Part shown: positions 13,081 through 22,223 of the stretch, in pieces
How the letters are laid out: every line of letters starts with the position of its first letter
Numbering within the stretch: position 1 is the first letter of the stretch
Origin: Siphonodentalium dalli
Taxonomy: Eukaryota > Mollusca > Scaphopoda > Gadilida > Siphonodentaliidae
Direction of reading: 5' to 3'
Assembly (NCBI GenBank): GCA_032622095.1
Contig: CP136066.1
Span: 227,360,961-227,424,960, forward strand
Length of the DNA stretch: 64,000 nucleotides
Made by a program: the position numbers and the translations under genes
The notes under the pieces: model-generated
What the model was told of the DNA's origin: nothing
Seen by the model: the letters and a program-made list of their open reading frames with translations, nothing else
Database searches by the model: none

Positions 13081-13147
13081 CCAATGCATTCTCTTATATA
13101 TGTGAGTCGACGTTAGGTCGCCTCGCATATATAAGAGAATGCATTGG
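13081..13147. mobile_element. Solo FB-tip hairpin
   Basis: Near-perfect ~67-bp palindrome. The arm is CCAATGCATTCTCTTATATA, then a GAGTCGAC-type centre, then the complement. The arm equals the terminal sequence of foldback element FB1. Confidence 0.85.
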
Positions 13148-13227
13148 CCTAAAACAAATCTTTTTTTAACACTTTTTACCAATTTTCTTACATTCTTTAA
13201 CAATTTTATAATTTTTAATGTGTTAAG

Positions 13228-13294
13228 CCAATGCATTCTCTTATATATGCGAGGCGACCTATGGTCGACTCGCATATATAAGAGAATGCATTGG
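13228..13294. mobile_element. Solo FB-tip hairpin
   Basis: Second ~67-bp near-perfect palindrome with the same arms as the one at 13081-13147 and a GGTCGACTCGC-type centre. Confidence 0.85.
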
Positions 13295-13330
13295 CACAGG
13301 GCCGTTCTGTTGGGTAAAGGGTTAATGGCC

Positions 13331-14629
13331 CACTTAATTTTCGAACCACCCGGGTATATAGAACCATGGGTCATAATTATATATAGTCATACTAGCATAG
13401 GCTATATATTAGGCACTTGTATTTGGTCTGATTCAAGGGGGGTGGGATGCAGTTGGAATTCTCCAAGGTGGACACACACCCACACGGAGACCCTCTAGCC
13501 ACGTCCCTGGACAACAATATATATTCTGAGTGATGTATGATGTTAACTGTTGTAAAGTTCCCCGTCAGAGCAGGTCGGAACATCAAACAGATCCCGGTCA
13601 TCTTTTGAATGAGTGGGGCATGATCTCAATACTATACGGGCATAAACCAGTAGATATGCATAACATTGTTTATAAATACCCCCTGTTGCTATATATATAC
13701 GCCCCTGGTTGTTGTGTTTGTTACCGCATTTAGATAATGTTAAACATTTATGAGTCAATATCAATTTTGGTCAAAATTTATGTCCTCGGTGGATGATGAG
13801 TGCATAATGCAACGTGCGGATCCCAACTATTGTTCCCAGTGTGCATCTCCATCACTGTCATAACATGCACACACAAATAAGCGTGATGTTCGGGTATATA
13901 TGTATGTAATGGGCTCATTCATTGGCCTGTCCCCAGGAAAATTTTACAGGCTAAAATCGAAATTTCGATATATTAACTACATGCCACCGAGAAAATCCTC
14001 TGGCATATCATTAGTTTAGTTCTTGATATGAACTACTGTCACATATACACCACCCAAGATTGAACTTAACTAAGTGAAAATTGCTCAGAAACTTTGTACC
14101 TCAGCATTTTGTCTCTCATGTAACGAAGTGCTATTTACTTGACATAATGACGTATCCCTGATATTTATAATCTCCGCATTTTGTGCCCCGTGACGCTGTG
14201 TATGTCACAATACCGGAAACGCATGTCGTCTGAATCAAAAAACAACTTGCGATAACACAATTATATAATAGGTAGGTTGACCCCCTCGCGTACTTTTCAA
14301 AGTCGTCTTTTAAATAACGCATGTTTGTTCGCTATAACATATGTATAATTATATTTCAAATAAATGGTTCCGAAGCCACTGTGGTGTATTTTATATTTCC
14401 CTATTTTCGCCATACTGGAGGGAGAACACATTGAATGCCGTGACCAGAATGGTCTGTACATCTCTACTGTAACGTTCTCTGCTGTAACAGGCCAAAACGT
14501 TACAGGAGAGACCAATACTGTAACGAAATGGGAAGGCTGCTGTTTACAGAGGCTGCTTGTGCGTGAACACACGCAACACCAAGCTGAAATATCTAGAGGG
14601 TGTAACTGGGGTCTTGTTCTTCTTTCAGA
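13331..14629. other. Intergenic, dispersed repeat fragments only
   Basis: Contains a copy of the dispersed word GGCCCACTTAATTTTCGAAC (13328-13347), also at 23583, 22464 and (reversed) 25085-25110. A 'tttggtctgattcaaggggg' segment at about 13418 recurs at about 24540. No gene supported. Confidence 0.4.
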
Positions 14630-15700
14630 TTACAAAATGTGTTTGATTTGGAAAATATTATCATTTTCGTGCGTCGATGTTTTGAATTTCCGTTACATGA
14701 AAGATATGTTTATGTTACATTAAAGATGTTCTTATGTTGTAAGTCGATTTTGCATTTCATGTGATTGTCATGAAACCATGATAGCCGGGAGAAAACATCA
14801 ATTATAACGAGACTGTTACTTTTTATTAGTTATTCCTTCGGTTGCAACATGATTCCGTGTACGATCTAACTCAAATCGAGTGGCCGTTACAGTAAATACA
14901 ACAATTGTTATCCAGAGGACATGCCTGTGGCATTTAATAATTTTTCTCTTTTCTTTGCCGCGGAAATATATCACACGATATACATAATATTTTATTGGTT
15001 ATGTTTGTCTTTCATCTCGAACTATTTTTCTGGTTTGGATAATAGTAACCTTTCTAGTGTTAAATTTGGGAAATTAGTGTTACACGAGGGATATATGTAT
15101 GTTATAGTAAGGATATTGATACGTTGTGAGTTGATTATGCGTTAGGGGGACGTCTTTTAAACAATATGGCCATGGGGTAAAATGTATTATAATGAGTTCG
15201 CTAAGTTATAATAATTACGCGTGCCAATTCCTTCACGATATCATGTACGCTCTTCTGAAAGCATGTGTCCGTTACATTAAATACATCCACTGCCATGTGT
15301 ACGATCTGCCTGAGTTTCCTGCTGCCTTAAAGTTGCCAGTGTGCCGGGAAATATATCACATGATGTGCCAATGATTGAGCAATACTTTATTTATCATTCA
15401 CCTAGCAATAGTTCTCTGATTTAAAAAATATTACGTTTTCTAGCGTTGAGGTTTTGGCTTTATTGTTACACGAAAGATATTGTTGTTAGGTTAAGTATGT
15501 TCGTGTATGTTATGTCGATATTTTGTTTCAGTGAAGGCTTCCGAACTACGACAATAGGAAGTAAATATATATTATATCGTTAGTTATATTAGTCGTGTGT
15601 GTTCATTGTGTGCACGATCGAACACAACTTGAGTGGTTGTTACAGAAATACAGCCAGTGCTATTGGAAGGACGTGTTCTTGTAAAGTGTTACAGCATATT
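14630..15700 (+). repeat. Degenerate ~390-bp tandem repeat, about three copies
   Basis: Three diverged copies are registered by recurring blocks. 'ttttc..gcgt' then 'ttgttacaygaaagatat' then 'gttatgtcg' occurs near 14662, 15053 and 15436. 'acgatc..ac.caa.t.gagtgg..gttacag.aaata' occurs near 14860 and 15615, with a variant near 15265. Spacing is about 385-391 bp. No ORF is conserved between copies. Confidence 0.6.
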
Positions 15701-15753
15701 GCCCCATATAGTAATGAATTGTGTCACGAACATTGAAAACAGTTAGCGGAACT

Positions 15754-18443
15754 ATGAGGATTCATCAATTGAAGTCGGTTACACCACTGAACATTTCTTT
15801 CAGAGATACTAGCTGTGAATGTGACAGTGAGAGCGGTATTTGTAAGGGTCGTGCATTTAAAACTGCTAATTTTGAATGCCAGGTGAGCGAGACAGGTGGT
15901 AAAGGGGAACAGGATGCAGAAGTTTGTGTTGAAGATAGGGGTGAATCAGTAAGAGTTGCGCCTTGCGTTGAAGGTATTTGTGAGAACGTAGTTCCGAATA
16001 AAATATATGTGATTGATGAGAGCGAAAAAGTTGCCGAGAATGTAGTTGTGCAAATTGCAAAGAAATTCGAAAAGCGTATTGTGGCTCGGAGGAATGCGAA
16101 ACGGCGTGTAAAGAGAACAAGTAATGTGAGAGGTGAATATGGGGCGCCATCCCTGCAAATATTCGTTTTCGGAGATATCTCCTTGGATCCAAGCAGATAT
16201 CTGCTCGCATTATGGAGATATCTCCTCGGTTTCAAGGATATATCTGCTTGGAATATGGAGATATCTCCTCGGACATATTTTCAAGGAGATATCACCTTGA
16301 AACCGAGGAGATATCTCCATAATGCGAGCAGATATCTGCTTGGATCCAAAGATATATCTCCTTGGATCCAAGCAGATATCTGCTCGCATTATGGAGATAT
16401 CTCCTTGAAATATGTTCAAGGAGATATCTCCTTGGATCCAAGCAGATATCTGCTCGCATTATGGAGATATCTGCTTGAAAAATATTTCAAGGAGATATCT
16501 CCATATTCCGAGCAGATATCTGCTTGGGTGTATTTCGAAAAAATGGAAAAAACGTATATGTACTGTGGAGAAATCATTAATATTTCATGGCCGCGGTTTT
16601 CCAAGGAGATATCTCCATAATCCAAGCAGATATCTGCTTGGAATATTTTCAAGGAAATATCTGCTTGGAATATGGAGATATCTCCTTGGGTCCAAGGAGA
16701 TATCTCGTTGAAAACTATTTCAAGGAGATATCTGCATAATCCGAGCAGATATCTGCTTGGATTATGGAGATATCTCCTCGGTTTCAAGGAGATATCTCGT
16801 TGGAAATATTTCAAGCAGATATCTCGTAGTTGCGAGGAGATATCTCCTAGGATCCAAGGAGATATCTCCATAATCCAAGCAGATATCTCCTTGGATCCAA
16901 GGAGATATCTCCACAATGGACCATATTCCAAGCAGATATCTGCTAGGAATTGCAATTCCAAGGAGATATCTCCTCGAAACCGAGGAGATATCTCCGAATT
17001 ACGAAGAGATATCTCCGAAAACGAATATTTGCCGGGATGGCGCCCCATAGGTGAAGGCATATGTGATGGAAGTAGGATTGCAAGGGGTGAGCAGATACGC
17101 GAAGAGGTTGAGCAAGGTGGTAGCGTGGTTAATGAATGTTGTGAGTCGAGCGGTGTGCTGGTAGATGTGGGGATTGAGGGTGAGAAGATGGAGGTTGAGG
17201 AACGAGGTAGAGTGGTTAATGAATGTTGTGAGTCGAGTGGACGTGTACTGGTAGATGTGGCTGTGAGGGATCGGGAGATATGCGAAGAGACATGTGAGGA
17301 GATAGTGGTTGAACAAGGTGGTAGCGTGGTTAATGAATGTTCTGGGTCGAGTGGTGTGCTGTTAGATGCGGTTGTGAGAGATCGGGAGATATGCGAGGAG
17401 ACATGTGAGGAGATAGTGGTTGAACAAGGTGGTAGCGTGGTTAATGAATGTTCTGAGTCGAGTGGTGTGCTGGTAGATGTGGCTGTGAGGGATCGGGAGA
17501 TTTGTGAGGATATATGTGAGGAGATAGTGGTTGAACAAGGTGGTAGCGTGGTCAATGAATGTTGTGAGTCGAGTGATGTGCTGGTAGATGTGGTTGTGGG
17601 GAGTCGGGATATATGTGAGGAGATATATGAGGAGATGGAGGCTGGGGAATGTGGTAACGTGGTTAATGCATGTTGTGAGTCGAGCGATGTGGTCGTTGAG
17701 GGTGAGGAGATATGCACGATTGCGAAGGCAGATCCAGTTTGTAGCGAGATTAGCGCGTTTGAGTTTGATGTTGCAGCGGAAGTGATTGTGTGTGGTGAGG
17801 AGATATGTGAGGAGGTGGAGGTCGAGCAAGGTAGCGTGGTCAGTGAAAGTTGTGAGCAGAGTGATGTGCGCGTCGATGTGACTGTTGTTGATGAGGACAT
17901 AGTTGATGGAAGATGGGTTGAACACGATTATTGCAAGAATTATGAGTCGAGCATGCACCAAGGTTCACATGCAGAGGTTGCCGCGGAAATACGGGCGAGC
18001 AGATATGTAAGAAGACGGTGGTTGAGCAAGGTGGTAGCGTGGTTAATGAATGCGGCGTGCAGGATGCGGGTGTAGTTTTTGGAGATGGTGAGATATGTGA
18101 GGAGATGAAGGCTGAGAAAGGTATAGGCGTGGTTGTAGACGTAGGTCCGATGAGTGAGTGTTGTGCGAATGGAAAGGCAGATAGCATGATTCCTGGTGTG
18201 AATAAGTACGTACTGGTTGAGTATCAGAAATCCATACACCCTGGTATTGTAGAAGAAATGTCTGAGCGTGAATTTCTTGTTAAATGCATGAAGCGTGTTG
18301 GCGTTAAATATTCTAACTGCTTTTGCTGACCGAAAAAATGTAATGACATTTCTTGGTATAATTATGATGAAGTGATCTCGGTTATTCCAGATCCACAACT
18401 GATCGAGGGGTCTCATTCACATTTCGCTGTTGGGGAATGTGCG
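15754..18443 (+). pseudogene. Decayed acidic Cys-repeat protein with conserved C-terminal 'W-P-x-D' type domain
   Basis: Function unknown. The first ATG is at 15754 and the frame is open from 15718. The head is rich in Cys/Glu/Arg. From about 17090 it carries about eight diverged units of 38-40 residues (core VVEQGGSVVNECCESSGVLV followed by a D..REICEE segment), so the body is acidic with regularly spaced cysteines. The tail has a recognisable pattern (KYVLVEYQKSIHPGIVEE, KCMKRVGVKY, then W-P-K and W-Y-N-Y-D-E-V-I-S-V-I-P). Similar tails occur in uncharacterised, partly transposon-associated invertebrate proteins. Damage: a TAA at 16618 inside an inserted foldback element, a one-base frame change near 17990-18000, a TGA at 18327 where the tail pattern expects Trp, and a hAT-like insertion after 18443. 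A spliced or alternative-start gene cannot be excluded, but a pseudogene is favoured. Confidence 0.55.
16138..17049. mobile_element. 912-bp foldback element packed with GATATC palindromes
   Basis: Terminal inverted repeats of about 45 bp begin TATGGGGCGCCATCCC at 16138 and end with its complement at 17049 (one mismatch). Inside the TIRs are the word GCAAATATTCGTTTTCGG and then dozens of short palindromes of two kinds, AAGGAGATATCTCCTT and AAGCAGATATCTGCTT, spaced about 20-45 bp and joined by GATCC, ATAATGCG or AATATTTC linkers. The target duplication is GGTGAA (16132-16137 and 17050-17055). Element plus duplication is 918 bp, a multiple of three, so the surrounding reading frame is kept apart from one TAA at 16618. 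No transposase. Confidence 0.85.
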
Positions 18444-19811
18444 CAGTGTTCACGCTGGACCGAAAAAAACTTTAGCCAAAAGTTTAGCCAAATGAAAATT
18501 TTATTAGCCAAATGAAAAAAACTTTAGCCAAATGTTTTTTGGCCAAATTAAAAAAAACTTTGGCCAAATTAAATCATCGTTTTCTGGTCGGTTCACAATT
18601 GATGACTAAAACGTAAAATCTAACAGACACAGGTAAAATACACAATAATTTAAATAATTTTTATGAACTAGAAGTATTTTTATATATATCATTTATTAAA
18701 AATTTATTATCTTTATGTGAAAGAGTGATTTGGGGGGGGGGGGAGGGGGGGGGGGGGGGTAACCCGGGATTGTCCTTCTTAATGTTATTATTTTTTTGTT
18801 TTATATCAATATTTTTTTTTAAATCATTAAATATTTATCCTTGCGAAAATATCTAAGTGACATCTGGAAACTAATAAATTAATATTATTACGCCATTATA
18901 AAATTACAATCTGTCATAAAAGCATGCATATTATTTTGACTGTATCGCTATTGACGACAAATAGCCACAAAATATCTGTCGTGATTCACATTTGGCTGAT
19001 TAAGCTATTGTCTTACACTTGGTGCTCATAAACCTCGACCGTCATGAATACAATGTCATCATAAACATGCATTGTGCGGGAGTACCGTGAGTGACCAGAC
19101 AGACAATGGGAGATTAGGGGATTAAATGTAAAATAATAACCTTTTGCTGTTTCGTGCAGAGTGACGTAATCTTTCTCCAGATTAAAACAGCCTGTTACGA
19201 ACAAATTGCTTATATAACAGCGGCAATGCACACTTTACAAAATATTGCTTTCTTCACATTGTCATGATTCAACCACGGTCGGTTTAATGTCCATGCGTCT
19301 TTGAATGTCCGTCTTGTGAAAACTAAAGATGATTGCATACTATGTATCACTGTGTGATCGCTTGGTTGATAGAGTTGTCGATCGGGTTTCCCTTTGTACT
19401 GTCGCGATCGGGTTTCCCTTTGTACAGTCGGCAATATATTCCCACTTTCGATATTTTCGGACTGGATCGTTCATATCACAGAATTGAAAACCCACTTGCC
19501 AAAATTTATGTTAGATTTGGAAATAAAAATATGTTTACTGTACACTAATTGTTAGAGCTTACCTTTTGCTGTTACGGAACGATATTTCATATATAAGTAC
19601 GAAAATAATGAAATACTTTCGTCACCTAACTTCGTCTTGAATGTCGATCTATTGAGCGCTTTTATTAATTAGCTTTCTGACTCCATGCTTTCAGTCTCCA
19701 TTTGGGGTAAAAAAAAGTTTAGCCAAAAGTTTAGCCAAATGAAATTTTTATTAGCCAAATTCGAAAAAGATTAGCCATTGGCTAATTTGGCTACCGACAG
19801 CGTGAACGCTG
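18444..19811. mobile_element. Non-autonomous hAT-like transposon (1368 bp)
   Basis: Termini are CAGTGTTCACGCTG at 18444 and the complement of CAGCGTTCACGCTG ending at 19811, fitting the CAnnG ends of hAT elements. Perfect 8-bp target duplications AATGTGCG lie at 18436-18443 and 19812-19819. The subterminal regions on both sides are clusters of TTAGCCAAA/TTTGGCTAA words (18470-18570, 19715-19795), plausible transposase-binding repeats. The interior is AT-rich with a G-run at 18730-18761 and no transposase ORF. Confidence 0.88.
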
Positions 19812-19906
19812 AATGTGCGTGCATGGGACTCGGCGATGAGTAAACTGTTTTAAAAGTTATCATTACTTCACCTCACTAATATACTTTTTTTATATGTGAA
19901 TATAAT

Positions 19907-19958
19907 CACAGGTCCCCAGAAAAAAAATTGTGGTCAATTTTTGTTCTGGGGACCTGTG
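19907..19958. mobile_element. 52-bp hairpin MITE, hAT-like
   Basis: A 15-bp arm CACAGGTCCCCAGAA, a short AT-rich loop, then the complement TTCTGGGGACCTGTG. Flanks AATATAAT (19899-19906) and AATATAAG (19959-19966) resemble an 8-bp target duplication with one mismatch. The ends fit CAnnG. Confidence 0.65.
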
Positions 19959-19966
19959 AATATAAG

Positions 19967-21793
19967 GAAGGTGGAATTCATGCTTGTAATGATGAATTCG
20001 AGCAATGTGCATCGGGATAGCTTATCTAACACCAGGAACATGTACTTATATTTATGAAACACGGACATGCACTTGTTTTAATTTATCTCAACCGAGCACA
20101 AATCTAAACGAGACAGGTATATACGAAAGGGATTCAAATATACAATGTGTGCTAATTTACATGTATCCGGAAAATCCCATAGCATATCCCTGTCGTCCGT
20201 TACTCGAATCTATCACAATAGTTTAACCTACACACAATATTCTTTATCCTTACATATTGTCCAGTACGCGGGCACCTCTTCACCACATAGTTGTATTATA
20301 TTTAAACACAAACGAATGTTAGTGTACGTTCATATTATTTCATCTGATAAAGCAAGGGATAGAGTGTTCCCGACTATAACCAATGTCTATCGTGTAACGA
20401 CAATTTATTTACTATGGTATTCCGTTAACAATATTCGTTATACCATATGTGTACTGAATGTGTAAAAAACAGTGGGGCATTTATTATGAAAAGAAATTCC
20501 ACAAATGGAACCTCGTTTTTTATAATAGCCTGTATATATGCTATGCGCCTTTTTTTGTCAAGCGTGTAATCTTTACTGTAACGCACATCATATATTGATA
20601 TAGAAATACGCGTCAGAAAACATCATTAAGTATTTGGGACATGAATTCTCGCGAGAATCGCCATAATATTGAATTTGCACTGATGCCATTACATGAATAT
20701 GATACCTATTATATATGTATACAAATGACATTTCGCATATGACTGTGTCAGTTGTGTAACGTTGTGGTCCTTACTGTAACAAAGACTATTCCTACATCGT
20801 ATACCAAACGTCAGATATCCTGATTGTGTAGTTCGTTGCTGTATTTTCGTTATGAATAACAGGTTTTATCATCTTGTTAGCATATTTCGTAACTCTGGAT
20901 TTCGACATGACTTTTATACAGAAATTTATCAGATATTGTCCACCCCGTAGCAAATATGTGTCTTTCGTGTTGCGCTTAAGTCCGTCGTGTAACACATATT
21001 ATGTTTTCATCTATAAATGAAACGTTATATATTTCAATTCCAGTTTTGTTCAATATTTGGTGGACAAGGAGTGTCCAATTCAATATTATGTTAGAAAGTG
21101 TGTGACATTTGATTATCTTGATTTAATAAAGTTTAATGTTGTGTTGAAATTAATTTTTTCGGAGAAAAATGTGTTCCATTGTGGCCCCCATTGAAAACAA
21201 GCTATACAAAGGGTAAACGTTTTCTCGATCAATGCATTACCGGTCAATACTCAATTCGGATCAAAAAGTACTCCAATATCTCTATTCTGAAAAATGATAT
21301 ACCAGATGATAATACTGTTACAGAAGAGACATAATTTCCAGACATCCACCATTCATAGCATCATAAAATATAATTGCTGGATGTTTAAGCTCGAACTTCA
21401 GTCGTTTCTTCCAGTTCAATAGCTATATATCTCGAAATGATAACAACTTTCCCCATTATCGGAACTAAAAAAATGCCATGTGGCATATCTGTAATTTTGA
21501 CCAAAATTTATATTGACTCTTATACTTCCTCAATTATTTGCCATCACGCGACCACCCGTCGCTTGTGCCATAATAAAGCAATTTGAACGTGAAGTGGCAG
21601 CATTATTTTGCTATGTAAACAGTATAGTAACATTTGTGACAATACATTAATTGGGGCGGAAATATATATAAAAAGCATTGAGAGCGATTTTACCCCAGGG
21701 TTCGACGCTTTGTATATATACAACGTATGAGTCATGCAATGTATATGCATGGTTGTCGATCGCCCAGATAAACAACACAATTAACTGACCGCG
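19967..21793. other. Intergenic, no gene seen
   Basis: AT-rich. It has scattered 'cttactgtaac' words related to the 14.6-15.7 kb repeat (about 20570 and 20770). No ORF with coding character. Confidence 0.4.
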
Positions 21794-21801
21794 TATATAA
21801 A
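21794..21801 (+). promoter_or_regulatory. TATA box of the beta-lactamase-like gene
   Basis: TATATAAA, 121 bp before the start codon at 21922. A start of transcription about 30 bp downstream would leave a leader of about 95 nt. An ATG at 21816 lies near or just upstream of that start and opens only a short frame. Confidence 0.55.
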
Positions 21802-21921
21802 GACTGTTTGGGTGAATGAGAAGATCACTCGACCCTTTGGACCATACATGCAGGGCTCTTCGTGCGCTATAACTCTCTCTTCTCAAAACGACATTTAAAA
21901 TAAAATTTCAGCGTCGTTGAC

Positions 21922-22223
21922 ATGTTTCGCTTCGATTTCACAGCGACCGTAATTTCTATGCTTCTGTTGAGCATTTATCTCTGTAAAGGAACGCGGGAAT
22001 CTGATGTTGACCATTTTATTGATGGGACTATGTCTTGTCGCGGGAAACCGGGTCTGTCCCTAGCCGTGGTTAAAGACGGATCGGTGAAGATGGCTAGAGG
22101 GTACGGCGTTAAGGACCGGGCGACCAACGCGCCGGTTACAGCCGACACACTGTTTCAGATCGCCTCTCTAACGAAAGCATTCACGGCCACTCTACTGTTG
22201 GATATTCTGGAGGAACACGCGAG
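21922..22223 (+). CDS. Beta-lactamase-like gene, exon 1
   Basis: Encodes residues 1-100 plus two bases of codon 101, including the signal peptide and the SLTK active-site motif. The donor is GAG|GTGAGT. The end of this exon and its donor are repeated downstream (22198-22440). Confidence 0.88.

Larger units (their letters stand above)
12926..13330. repeat. Nested palindrome with two solo hairpins
   Basis: The outer arms pair AACCCTTTACC (12929) with GGTAAAGGGTT (about 13312). Inside, CCCTGTG (13074) pairs with CACAGGG (13295). Within those lie two ~67-bp hairpins whose arms are the FB1 tip. The spacer 13148-13227 is AT-rich. Confidence 0.75.

Noticed and set aside
14364-14723. 119-codon ORF before the ~390-bp tandem repeat
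   Set aside because: Contains internal inverted words (TGTAACG/CGTTACA) and lacks coding character; the frame is not kept in the repeat copies.
16416-17900. 494-codon minus-strand ORF
   Set aside because: It runs through palindromic DNA and the antisense of the repeat gene. Openness is explained by stop-free palindromes and by the composition of the plus-strand gene.
18327-18329. TGA as selenocysteine codon
   Set aside because: The tail pattern expects Trp at that place and no SECIS-like element was recognised. A nonsense mutation is simpler.
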